From positions 30,302 through 94,301 of the forward strand of contig NZ_BDBM01000035.1 of assembly GCF_001612985.1 (NCBI RefSeq): 64,000 bases of DNA, given 5' to 3'. How positions within the stretch are numbered: position 1 is the stretch's first letter; every line of letters starts with the position of its first letter. The notes under the pieces were generated by a model. It was given only the letters and a program-made list of their open reading frames with translations, was not told the origin of the DNA and made no database searches. The DNA is from Nocardia gamkensis NBRC 108242. GTDB taxonomy: Bacteria; Actinomycetota; Actinomycetes; Mycobacteriales; Mycobacteriaceae. A program made the translations under genes and the position numbers. Of the stretch, positions 16,690-25,036 are shown in pieces.

Positions 16690-17790
16690 GTGAGGCCCGA
16701 CTTGGTCGTGTGCGGCCTCGGCCCCGCCGGTCGTGCCCTCGCACACCGCGCCGTAGCGCGCGGGCTCACGGTCACCGTGCTGGATCCCGCACCGGAGCGC
16801 AGGTGGACCGCCACGTACGCGGCGTGGGCCGACGAACTGCCGGATTGGCTGGCGCCGGAGGTCGTCGCGGCGACGGTGTCCCAGCCGCTGGCCTGGGGAA
16901 CGCGCGCGCACCGGCTGGACCGCCCGTACGTCGTGCTGGACACCGCGCGATTGCAGACCTCGCTGCACCTATCCGATGCACACGTCGTCGCCGACCGCGC
17001 GGTCGACATCGCTCCCGAACGCGTCACCACGGCTTCCGGCGCGACGATCACCGGCGGCAGAGTGATCGACGCGCGCGGACTCGCCCGCTCCCCCGCCCGA
17101 GCCGAGCAGACCGCCTACGGCGTCATCGTGGACGCGGGACGCTGCGCTGGTCTCGATCCGTTGTTCATGGACTGGCGGCCGGACAACGGCGCCGCCCCCG
17201 GCACGCCGCCTTCGTTCCTCTACGCCGTCCCGCTCGACGACGAGCGGATGCTGCTCGAGGAGACCTGCCTGGCCGGCCGCCCCGCGTTGACGGGCGCGCA
17301 ACTGCGCGCGCGCTTGCGCCACCGGCTCGGCGCGCGGGGCATCCGGCTCACCGGCGACGAGCCCGTGGAGCACGTCCGGTTTCCCGTCCAGGGAGGCCGT
17401 CCGGGGCCGCGCGCATTCGGGGCGGCGGGCGGCTTCCTGCACCCGGCGACCGGTTACAGCGTCGGCGCCGCGCTGGCCGCGGCCGACGCGATGGCGGCGG
17501 GGCAGAACGTGTGGCCGGCCACGGCACGCGGCGTCCACCGGTTGCGCAGCGCCGGTCTGCGGGCCCTGCTCGCGCTGCCGCCGGAGGACCTCCCGCTGTT
17601 CTTCGACACGTTCTTAACGCTCCCCCCGGCCGCACAGCGCGCGTATCTGTCCGGCCGCACGGACCTGGCGGGCACGGTCACGGCGATGAGTTCACTCTTC
17701 GCGGCTCTGCCGGGACGGCTACGTCGGCGTGTCGCGGTTGCGACACTCGGTTTCCGGTTCGCTCGCGAGGTCGAAGGGCTTCGGCCATGA
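16690..17790 (+). CDS. lycopene beta-cyclase, CrtL/CrtY type
   Basis: 366-residue FAD/NAD-binding carotenoid enzyme. The N-terminal Rossmann motif is DLVVCGLGPAGRALAHRAVARGLTVTVLDP. The cyclase signature RRWTATYAAWADELPDWL follows (about residues 36-55), and a later conserved segment FLYAVPLDDERMLLEETCLAGRP is typical of the family. FPVQGGRPGPRAFGAAGGFLHPATGYSVG is the conserved C-terminal cofactor-binding stretch. It would cyclise lycopene to beta-carotene. No other crt genes are adjacent. The GTG gives a normal family N-terminus; an ATG at 16633 is an alternative. Its stop is seven bases before the ku start, so the two are probably co-transcribed. Confidence 0.82.
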   Translation: MRPDLVVCGLGPAGRALAHRAVARGLTVTVLDPAPERRWTATYAAWADELPDWLAPEVVAATVSQPLAWGTRAHRLDRPYVVLDTARLQTSLHLSDAHVVADRAVDIAPERVTTASGATITGGRVIDARGLARSPARAEQTAYGVIVDAGRCAGLDPLFMDWRPDNGAAPGTPPSFLYAVPLDDERMLLEETCLAGRPALTGAQLRARLRHRLGARGIRLTGDEPVEHVRFPVQGGRPGPRAFGAAGGFLHPATGYSVGAALAAADAMAAGQNVWPATARGVHRLRSAGLRALLALPPEDLPLFFDTFLTLPPAAQRAYLSGRTDLAGTVTAMSSLFAALPGRLRRRVAVATLGFRFAREVEGLRP

Positions 17791-17797
17791 TGGGAAC

Positions 17798-18772
17798 ATG
17801 AGATCGATCTGGAAGGGCTCGATCGCATTCGGGCTGGTGAATGTTCCGGTGAAGGTGTACACCGCCACCGAGGACCACGACATCCGATTCCATCAGGTGC
17901 ACGCCAAGGATGGAGGCCGGATCAAGTACGACCGCGTCTGCACCGTGTGCGGCCAATCCGTCCAGTACACCGAGATCGACAAGGCCTACGAGTCCCCGGA
18001 CGGCGACAAGGTCGTCCTGAGCGACGAGGACTTCGCGAAACTGCCCGTGGCGGAGAAGCACGAGATCCCGGTGCTGCAGTTCGTGCCATCCGAGCAGATC
18101 GACCCGATCCTGTTCGAGAAGAGTTATTACCTGGAACCGGACTCCAGCACGCCGAAGGCCTATGTGCTGCTGGCGCGGACGCTGGAGAAGGTCGAACGCA
18201 CCGCCCTGGTGAACTTCACGCTGCGGCAGAAGACCAGGCTGGCCGCGCTGCGCGTGCGCGACGGCATTCTGGTGCTGCAGACGCTGCTGTGGCCCGATGA
18301 GGTCCGCTCCGTCGACTTCGAATCCCTCGACGGGGTCGCCGACCCGCGTCCGCAGGAGATCAAGATGGCCGAGACGCTCGTCGAGGCGATGTCCGACGAC
18401 TTCGATCAAGAGCAGTTCACCGACGAGTATCAGATCGAACTGAAGCGCCTGCTCGACGAGGCGATCGCCAGCGGCACCGGCAAGGTGCCCGAGCAGCCGG
18501 AACTCGCGCCGGCCGGAATGGACGCCGAGGTGGTCGATCTGGTCGCCGCGCTGCAGCGCAGCCTGGAGGCCAGTGGACGCCGGACTGCCGGCGGCGACGG
18601 GGCAGAGGCCGAGCCGAAGAAGACCGCGAAGAAGGCCGCGGCCAAGAGCGCCGGAGCCAAGACCAGCGCGGGCAAGAGCAGCGCGTCGAAGAGCACGGCC
18701 TCCAAGAGCGCGGCGAAGAAGACGCCCGCGAAGAAGGCGGCCAAGAAGGCTCCGGCTCGCAAAGGAGCCTGA
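17798..18772 (+). CDS. ku: non-homologous end-joining protein Ku
   Basis: 324-residue bacterial Ku homodimer subunit that binds DNA double-strand ends and recruits LigD. The N-terminus MRSIWKGSIAFGLVNVPVKVYTATEDHDIRFHQVHAKDGGRIKYDRVC is diagnostic, with the CTVCG zinc-knuckle remnant following. The core ends near residue 250 at LVAALQRSLEASG. A long low-complexity tail of Lys/Ala/Ser (about 275-324, repeats of KKTAKK and KSAGAK type) is the DNA-binding and LigD-stimulating extension seen in mycobacterial Ku. The ATG lies behind GATGGGAAC, seven bases after the cyclase stop. No ligD is present in the window. Confidence 0.95.
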   Translation: MRSIWKGSIAFGLVNVPVKVYTATEDHDIRFHQVHAKDGGRIKYDRVCTVCGQSVQYTEIDKAYESPDGDKVVLSDEDFAKLPVAEKHEIPVLQFVPSEQIDPILFEKSYYLEPDSSTPKAYVLLARTLEKVERTALVNFTLRQKTRLAALRVRDGILVLQTLLWPDEVRSVDFESLDGVADPRPQEIKMAETLVEAMSDDFDQEQFTDEYQIELKRLLDEAIASGTGKVPEQPELAPAGMDAEVVDLVAALQRSLEASGRRTAGGDGAEAEPKKTAKKAAAKSAGAKTSAGKSSASKSTASKSAAKKTPAKKAAKKAPARKGA

Positions 18773-18805
18773 GTCTCGGAGCGAGGCCGCGACCAAGGGG
18801 CCGAG

Positions 18806-19417
18806 TCAGTCCCGCGCCGCGCGCCGCCGGCCTTCTTCGAAGAACTCCAGCAGTGCCGCGACGGTGTTCACCGCGCCGCGTGGCCTGAGTGCGCCGAACG
18901 GCGCGTTCCAGAAATCGCCGGTTCGCGGGGTCCACGGTCCGACGTAGGCGTACGGGCCGGGATGGGCGTCGTCTCCCGGCGAGATCCCGTAGTTCACCTC
19001 ATCGATGGTGCTGGAGAGGTCGAAATGCTCCGGCCACAGCACCGGTGTCACATCGGGCGCCAGGCAGCGCAATGCCTTGTCACCCAGCGCCAGCCAGTCT
19101 TCGATCAGCCCGGCTGCCGAGGGATCCACCTCGATGGCCGCATCGGGATCGACGCCCGCGGTGGCCGCGTACACCCCTTCCGGCGGCCCGGGCTCGAAAC
19201 CCGCGGCCCTGGCGACCTCCCGAAGGGTCCCCGCCAGCCGGGCACGCCCTTCCGGCCACACCAGCCCGTCCCCGACCACGGACACCGGCCATCGCACTCC
19301 CCCGAAGCCTCCCCGCACGACCCCCAACCGGATGGTGCCGAACTCTCGGAACTGCGGCCCAGCGATCAACGACTCCGCGACCGCATGCAACCCGACTCGC
19401 GATCGCCGGTACGTCAC
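18806..19417 (-). CDS. conserved hypothetical protein
   Basis: About 203 residues from a GTG preceded by GGAGG at eight bases; a GTG at 19462 would add 15 residues. The pattern VGLHAVAESLIAGPQFREFGTIRLGVVRGGFGG at the start and LEDWLALGDKAL / LWPEHFDLSSTIDEVNYGISPGDD in the middle belongs to a conserved actinobacterial family of unknown function. The LWPEHFD and GDD motifs look like a conserved polar site. The protein is soluble and acidic. It is convergent with ku. Confidence 0.7.
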   Translation of the reverse strand: MTYRRSRVGLHAVAESLIAGPQFREFGTIRLGVVRGGFGGVRWPVSVVGDGLVWPEGRARLAGTLREVARAAGFEPGPPEGVYAATAGVDPDAAIEVDPSAAGLIEDWLALGDKALRCLAPDVTPVLWPEHFDLSSTIDEVNYGISPGDDAHPGPYAYVGPWTPRTGDFWNAPFGALRPRGAVNTVAALLEFFEEGRRRAARD

Positions 19418-19547
19418 CTCGTCCACCTCCGCATCATCTCCGCTGTGCGCGGTCTCGCGCACGCGTTTGATCCGAGCAACGCGACGGGCGGGCAGGGCAG
19501 GAAGGCCAGGCGTGATAGCGGAGGCCCTTTCAGGCGTCTCCTACTGC

Positions 19548-20875
19548 TCACGAAGGCCCGGTGATGCCCTCACTGCTGCCGAAGCTCGCTTCTTCGTGGC
19601 TGACCAGTCCGAGCAAGGCGAGGGGCCGCGGTGTCACCGCGATGGTCAGGTAGGAGACCGTGATCGCCCAGCGGTTGACCGCTCTCGGCACGGCGAAGGT
19701 GTGATAGGCGCGGGTCACCGCCTTCGCGGGCAAACCGGACAGGCGCAGGCCCATCGGGTTCGCGACCGCGAAGCGCGGCCCGAGGTCGACGACCAGTCCC
19801 AGGTCGCGGTGCTTGTAGTCGACGGCCGTGCCGATACCCAGGCTGGCGGCGACGTTCCTGGCGAGTGCCTTGCCCTGCCGCGTGGCGTGCTGGGCCGTGG
19901 GCGGGGTGATCCGGCCGGGCTTGGTCAGATCCGGCACCGCGGCCGCGTCACCGCCCGCGAACACGGCCGGATGGCCGGGCACGCCCAGCTTCGCGTCGAC
20001 GACCAGGCGGCCCTTCTCCAGCGGCAGGCCGAGCGTGCCGAGCACCGGCGCGCCGGTCACACCCGTCACCCAGGCGACCGTGTGGGTGGGCACGACCGTT
20101 CCGTCGGTGAGCACGACCGAGTTCTCGTCGAGTTTCGACAGGGAGGTCTCCAGCCGGATCTCGATGCCTCGTTTGCGCAGTACTTGCAGCACCTTGTCGC
20201 TGAGCCGCTCGCCGACCTCCGGCATCACCCTCGGGGCCGTGTCGAGCAGAAGGAAACGCACTTCGGCGGGGTCGAAGCCGCGGCGCGCGGCGTAGGCGTC
20301 GGCGAGGGCGCGCAACTGCGCGATCAGCTCGGTGCCCGCGTAGGACGCCCCCACCACGACCACGGTGCGGCGCGCCCGCCGTACCTCGGGGTCCTCTTCG
20401 TCGTCGGCGAGCTCGAGCTGACGCAGCAACTGCTCGCGCAGGTACAGCGCTTCGGCGACGGTCTTGAGCCCGCGCGCGTGCTCGGCCAGGCCCGGGATGT
20501 CGAACAGGCGGGTGACCGACCCGGGCGTGAGCACCAGCCGATCCCAGGACAGCTGCTGCGGCGGATGGTGCTCGCCGACCACCGTGATCGTCTTGTTCTG
20601 CAGATCGACCGACCGAGCCTTCGCGACCACCAGCCGGACCCGTGGCAGCGAATCGGCCAGCGAATGGCGACGAACCGGGGATCGATCAGTCCACCCGCCA
20701 CATCCGGTAGCAAGGGCGTATAGAGCAGGTAGTCATTGGGTGTGACGAGGACGATTTCGACCTCCCGTTTCGCTTTCGCCACTATGCGGCAAAGCTTTTG
20801 GGCGCAGGTGAACCCCGCGAACCCGCTTCCGACGATCACGACCCGCTGCGGGTCCGCTGTGTTCCCATCCGGCAC
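19548..20875 (-). pseudogene. type II NADH dehydrogenase-like gene, frameshifted
   Basis: FAD-dependent NAD(P)H:quinone oxidoreductase (Ndh family) split by a frameshift. The 5' frame (from GTG at 20875, behind GGAGGTCTTC) encodes the FAD Rossmann motif VVIVGSGFAGFTCAQKL and YLLYTPLLPDVAGGLIDPRFVAI, then goes out of register. The rest continues in another frame, LADSLPRVRLVVAKARSVDL, then the NADH-binding motif VVVVGASYAGTELIAQLRAL and the FAD contact GHPAVFAGGDAAAVPD. One base seems to be missing at about 20659-20668 (GCCATTCGCTGG on the coding strand, where one more T restores the frame). Joined, it would be about 442 residues, the family's length. The remaining sequence looks intact, so either a sequencing error or a very recent loss. 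Confidence 0.8.
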
Positions 20876-21290
20876 GAAGACCTCCTCGGCGTCAGCTCCC
20901 CGACGCGATTCCCGCCCAGAGTGATCCGAAACCGCGAGATCCGGCCCTCGGGCCGCGAAGGACGACTCGGGCCGGCCGTTGGCACGGTTCGTCCGTCGCT
21001 TTCTGGCGCTCGACCGGCGGGGTATGAACGCAGCGGAACCGCGTAGGCGAGACAGGCGCTCCCACTACCCGCCGACTGCGCCCCCCGGCCTGACCGCTGC
21101 GCGGCCGAACCGGGACGCAGCCGTATGCCCGGCGACGCGACACGCCCTCGGCGGCCTCGGCCTCCCGACCCCGGTCCGCGGTTATCAGCGCTTCGACTCG
21201 CAGGTCACGCTTGTCACGGCGCTGATCCTCGCGAATGGGCGGGCCGGGCTTCCGGCCGTCACCCGGGCCGAAAAAGTCTGTGCCGGTGAG
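20876..21290. other. gene-free interval
   Basis: 415 bases between the NADH dehydrogenase start and the stop of the DUF4189 gene. No frame shows coding character and no clear hairpin or operator was recognised; it must contain the promoter for the minus-strand dehydrogenase gene. Confidence 0.35.
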
Positions 21291-21719
21291 CTATCCGGCC
21301 GTCGACGTACAAGCGGTCAATCGGACGCTCGCGGGCCGGGGAATCGCGCTACCGAGACTCGGGAAGGGCGGAGCGCTGGGACCGAGGACCTCGATGGCCC
21401 GGCGTTCGGCTTCGGCGCGGGTGGGACCCCAGGCCCATCCGTGCTTCCCGTCGGCGCCGCGCACGACCGACCCGCAGGCATTCCAGAACTGCACGACCGT
21501 CTGGCAGTCGGTCACACCGCATTGGGCGCGGGCCGCGGTGTCGGCGGCGGCGGCGCTCGCGTAGTCCACCGCCGAAACGACGGCACCGGTGCTGGGCGAA
21601 AGCGCCAGCGCCCCATAGTAGGTCGCCGCGCGCGCTTCACCCGCCGGTGCGCCGACGACGGCGCAGGTGGCGGCCGATACCGCCGCGAGCCCGATGGCAG
21701 CCTTGTGCGGCAGCGACAT
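21291..21719 (-). CDS. secreted DUF4189-domain protein
   Basis: 142-residue exported protein. A signal peptide spans about 1-32 (HKAAIGLAAVSAATCAVVGAPAGEARA, cleavage near ARA-AT). The mature part carries the DUF4189 pattern: YYGALALSPSTGAVVSAVDYASAAAADTAARAQCG, then CQTVVQFWNACGSVVRG and GWAWGPTRAEAERRAIEVLG. Three or four cysteines probably pair outside the cell. Such proteins are abundant in Nocardia and mycobacteria and have no assigned function. It stands alone. Confidence 0.82.
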   Translation of the reverse strand: MSLPHKAAIGLAAVSAATCAVVGAPAGEARAATYYGALALSPSTGAVVSAVDYASAAAADTAARAQCGVTDCQTVVQFWNACGSVVRGADGKHGWAWGPTRAEAERRAIEVLGPSAPPFPSLGSAIPRPASVRLTACTSTAG

Positions 21720-22031
21720 GTGATGATCCTCCCCGTTTCGGACGACTCAGCGCTCAGATCATCGTCGGGCACAGGTGGTTTGTCGAAGTGCGGACTTCCC
21801 AAGCCTGGGCGGGTGTGCGGCCCCGACGCCCGGCGCATCGGACGGCTCCCCATCCCGGCGTACGTCTCCACAGCGAACGGAGCGCCGGTCGATTCGACCA
21901 AGTGCGCCAAGGGCTGACGATGGGCCGGGAACGCATCGGCGGGCACAGCCGACGCCCGCGCGGCGGATACGACTCAGCCGCCGGAGCACCCTGTCGGGGC
22001 GCTGCTCGGCGGCTGCTACCAGTCCTGGCGA
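21720..22031. other. gene-free interval
   Basis: 312 bases between the DUF4189 gene start and the 3' end of the SUF operon. No convincing gene. It should contain the promoter of the DUF4189 gene and the terminator of suf, but I see no strong hairpin. Confidence 0.35.
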
Positions 22032-22424
22032 TTACACCGTGAACCCGAGGGCGCGCAGCTGCTCGCGGCCGTCCTCGGTGATCTTGTCCGGACCCCACGG
22101 CGGCATCCAGACCCAGTTGATCTTCAGGTCTTCCACCAGGCCGCTGCGCACCAGCGCGTTGCGGGACTGGTCTTCGATGACGTCGGTCAGCGGGCAGGCC
22201 GCCGAGGTCAGCGTCATGTCGAGGACCGCGACGTTGTCCTCCTCCACGCGCAACCCGTAGACCAGGCCGAGATCGACGACGTTGATGCCCAGTTCCGGGT
22301 CGACGACGTCACGCATCGCCTCTTCGATGTCCTCGAGCAACTTGATGTCCTCCGCGGACAGCTCGGACAGTTCGGCGGCAGGCGCGGCCTGCTCGGTCGT
22401 GTCGGTAACCGGTGTGTCAGTCAT
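22032..22424 (-). CDS. sufT: SufT-type metal-sulfur cluster assembly factor (DUF59/MIP18)
   Basis: 130 residues. A disordered acidic N-terminus of about 20 residues precedes the MIP18 domain: DIEEAMRDVVDPELGINVVDLGLVYGLRVEEDNVAVLDMTLTSAACPLTDVIEDQ. The Cys in the SAACPLT motif is the conserved family cysteine. WVWMPPWGPDKITEDGREQLRALGFTV at the end is standard. It acts late in Fe-S protein maturation. It is the last gene of the SUF operon, 27 bases after sufU, equivalent to Rv1466. Confidence 0.92.
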   Translation of the reverse strand: MTDTPVTDTTEQAAPAAELSELSAEDIKLLEDIEEAMRDVVDPELGINVVDLGLVYGLRVEEDNVAVLDMTLTSAACPLTDVIEDQSRNALVRSGLVEDLKINWVWMPPWGPDKITEDGREQLRALGFTV

Positions 22425-22451
22425 GACGCTTCCCCGTTTCGCATCGGACGG

Positions 22452-22919
22452 TCAGTTCTTTTCCGCGGCGCCGGCGGGCTGCTCGGGGCCGATCCTGAGG
22501 ACGGCGTCCTTGAACGCCATCCACCCGAGCAGCGCGCACTTCACCCGCGCGGGGTACTTCGAGACTCCCGCCAAGGCGATGCCGTCGCCGATCACGTCCT
22601 CGTCGCCCTCGATGGTGCCGCGGCTGGAGATCATCTCACTGTAGGAGTCGACCACCTTCAGCGCCTGTTGCACCGGCAGCCCGATGACCTGGTCGGTGAG
22701 GATCGAGGTGGCGGCCTGGCTGATCGAGCAGCCCTGGCCGTCGTAGGAGACGTCGGCGATGTCACCGTCGTCGCCGAGCTGCACGCGCAGCGTCACCTCG
22801 TCGCCACAGGTCGGGTTCACGTGGTGTACCTCGGCCCCGAACGGCTCGCGCAGCCCCCGGTGGTGCGGGTGCTTGTAGTGGTCCAGGATCACTTCCTGGT
22901 ACATCTGCTCCATGCGCAT
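22452..22919 (-). CDS. sufU: SufU, zinc-dependent sulfur-transfer/scaffold protein
   Basis: 155-residue SUF-type IscU-like protein. Conserved cysteines are in NPTCGDEV, GQGCSISQAA and VKCALLGW, with an Asp-containing loop before the second. SufU accepts persulfide from SufS by ligand swapping at its zinc site. The start is three bases beyond the sufS stop; a second ATG two codons later is equally possible. The C-terminal extension (PEQPAGAAEKN) is not conserved. Equivalent to Rv1465. Confidence 0.93.
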   Translation of the reverse strand: MRMEQMYQEVILDHYKHPHHRGLREPFGAEVHHVNPTCGDEVTLRVQLGDDGDIADVSYDGQGCSISQAATSILTDQVIGLPVQQALKVVDSYSEMISSRGTIEGDEDVIGDGIALAGVSKYPARVKCALLGWMAFKDAVLRIGPEQPAGAAEKN

Positions 22920-22922
22920 GTC

Positions 22923-24176
22923 TTATGCAACTCCGAAGAAGCTCTGGGCCTTCCGCACGGCGGCGACCAGCGCGTCCACCTCGGCGACGGTGTTGTAGAC
23001 CGCGAACGAGGCGCGCGCGGTGGCGGCGACGCCGAAACGCCGGTGCAGTGGCCACGCGCAATGGTGGCCCACCCGGATCGCGACGCCCTCGTCGTCCAGG
23101 ATCTGCCCGACGTCGTGCGCGTGAATGCCGTCTACCACGAACGCCACGGCGCCGCCGCGGTCGACGTTCTCGGTGGGTCCGATGACGCGCACGCCGTCGA
23201 TCTCGGCCAGCCCTTCCAGCGCCGCGCCGACGAGCGTGTGCTCGTGCGCCGCGACGGCGTCCATGCCGATGCGTTCGAGATATCGCACGGCCGCGCCCAA
23301 TCCGACCACCTGCGAGGTCATCGGCACCCCGGCCTCGAAGCGCTGCGGCGGCGGAGCGTAGGTGCTGTGGTCCATGAAGACCGTCTCGATCATGGAGCCG
23401 CCGGTGATGAACGGCGGCATCTCCTCGAGCAGCGCGCGGCGGCCGACGAACACGCCGACGCCGGAGGGACCGAGCATCTTGTGCCCGGAGAACGCGGCGA
23501 AATCCACGCCCAGCGTGCGGAAGTCCACCGGCATGTGCGGCACCGACTGGCAGGCGTCGAGCACGACCAGCGCGCCTACCGCCTTCGCGCGGCGCACCAG
23601 TTCCTCGACCGGCGCCACCGCGCCGGTGACGTTGGACTGGTGGGTGAACGCGACCACCTTGGTGGCGGGCGACAGTTCCAGCGAGTCCAGGTCGATCCGG
23701 CCGTCCTCGGTCACGCCGTACCACTTCAGCGTGGCGCCGGTGCGGCGGGCCAGTTCCTGCCAGGGCACCAGATTCGCGTGGTGTTCCAGCTCTGTGATGA
23801 CGATCTCGTCGCCGGGACCCACGTGGTGCGGGAACCGGTCGTCGGCGAGCGCGTAGGTCACCAGGTTCAGCGACTCGGTGGCGTTCTTGGTGAAGACGAT
23901 CTCGCCCACGTCCACGCCGACGAACCGCGCGATGTCGGCCCGCGCGCCCTCGTAGGCGTCGGTCGCCTCCTCGGCCAACTGGTGCGCCCCGCGGTGCACC
24001 GCGGAGTTGCTGGTGATCAGGAACTCGCGTTCGGCTTCGAGCACCTCGATCGGCCGCTGCGCGGTCGCGCCGGAGTCCAGGTACACCAACGGTTTCCCGT
24101 CCCGGACCGTGCGGTTCAGGATCGGGAAGTCGGCCCGGATGCGGGCGACGTCGAGGGTGCGGACCGTAGCGGTCAT
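22923..24176 (-). CDS. sufS: cysteine desulfurase SufS
   Basis: 417-residue class II PLP enzyme that removes sulfur from L-cysteine for cluster assembly. The PLP Lys lies in FAAFSGHKMLGPSG (about residue 230), and the catalytic Cys in AIRVGHHCAWPLHRRF (about 370), where the short loop with Ala-Trp-Pro is typical of SufS. The N-terminal substrate loop PLVYLDSGATAQRP is complete. Its ATG is separated from the sufC stop by one base. It works with SufU, encoded just downstream. Equivalent to Rv1464. Confidence 0.96.
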   Translation of the reverse strand: MTATVRTLDVARIRADFPILNRTVRDGKPLVYLDSGATAQRPIEVLEAEREFLITSNSAVHRGAHQLAEEATDAYEGARADIARFVGVDVGEIVFTKNATESLNLVTYALADDRFPHHVGPGDEIVITELEHHANLVPWQELARRTGATLKWYGVTEDGRIDLDSLELSPATKVVAFTHQSNVTGAVAPVEELVRRAKAVGALVVLDACQSVPHMPVDFRTLGVDFAAFSGHKMLGPSGVGVFVGRRALLEEMPPFITGGSMIETVFMDHSTYAPPPQRFEAGVPMTSQVVGLGAAVRYLERIGMDAVAAHEHTLVGAALEGLAEIDGVRVIGPTENVDRGGAVAFVVDGIHAHDVGQILDDEGVAIRVGHHCAWPLHRRFGVAATARASFAVYNTVAEVDALVAAVRKAQSFFGVA

Positions 24177-24177
24177 G

Positions 24178-24996
24178 TCAGGCTCCGGCGGTTGCAGACT
24201 GGGGGATGGCAGTCGGCGAAGCCGACGGGGCGGGTGAACCTTGCGTGAAACGAACGTAGCCGTTGGCGTCGAGTTCCTCGGCGAGTTCGGCGCCGCCCTC
24301 GGCGACGATGCGGCCGCCGACGAACACGTGCACGAACTCCGGCTGGATGTAGCGCAGGATGCGGGTGTAGTGCGTGATCAGCAGGACACCGCCGTTCTCG
24401 CGCTCCTTGTAGCGATTGACGCCCTCGGAGACGATGCGCAGCGCGTCGACGTCCAGGCCGGAGTCGGTCTCGTCCAGGATGGCGATCTTCGGCTTGAGCA
24501 GGCCCAGCTGGAGGATCTCGTGGCGCTTCTTCTCACCGCCGGAGAAGCCCTCGTTCACGCTGCGGTCGGCGAAGGCGGCGTCGATCTCCAGTTCGCTCAT
24601 CGACTCCTTCACCTCCTTGACCCAGTGCCGAAGCTTCGGCGCCTCGCCGCGCACGGCGGTGGCGGCGGTGCGCAGGAAGTTCGACATCGAGACGCCGGGA
24701 ACCTCGACCGGGTACTGCATGGCGAGGAACAGGCCCGCACGCGCGCGCTCGTCCACCGACATCGCCAGTACGTCCTCGCCGTCGAGGGTGATCGAGCCGG
24801 AGGTCACGGTGTACTTCGGGTGACCGGCGATCGCGTAGGACAGCGTGGACTTGCCGGAGCCGTTCGGGCCCATGATGGCGTGCGTCTCACCGGACTTCAC
24901 GGTGAGGTTCACGCCCTTGAGGATCTTGATGGGCTCGCCGGACTCGTCGGGGTTGGCGACCTCGACGTGCAGGTCCTTGATTTCCAGGGTGGTCAT
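24178..24996 (-). CDS. sufC: SufC ATPase of the SufBCD complex
   Basis: 272-residue cytoplasmic ABC ATPase without membrane partners. Walker A is GPNGSGKST, signature FSGGEKKRHEILQL, Walker B KIAILDETDSGLD, and the switch His is in LITHYTRIL. The Q-loop is LAMQYPVEVPG, the SufC form. The C-terminus is 15-20 residues longer than usual (SPAPSASPTAIPQSATAGA), Ser/Pro/Ala-rich and probably disordered. SufC drives shape changes in SufBD during cluster assembly. The gene starts 40 bases after sufD. Confidence 0.95.
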   Translation of the reverse strand: MTTLEIKDLHVEVANPDESGEPIKILKGVNLTVKSGETHAIMGPNGSGKSTLSYAIAGHPKYTVTSGSITLDGEDVLAMSVDERARAGLFLAMQYPVEVPGVSMSNFLRTAATAVRGEAPKLRHWVKEVKESMSELEIDAAFADRSVNEGFSGGEKKRHEILQLGLLKPKIAILDETDSGLDVDALRIVSEGVNRYKERENGGVLLITHYTRILRYIQPEFVHVFVGGRIVAEGGAELAEELDANGYVRFTQGSPAPSASPTAIPQSATAGA

Positions 24997-25036
24997 CGAA
25001 TTCGAATTCCTTTGCCGAATATGGGGTCGTCGTTGA

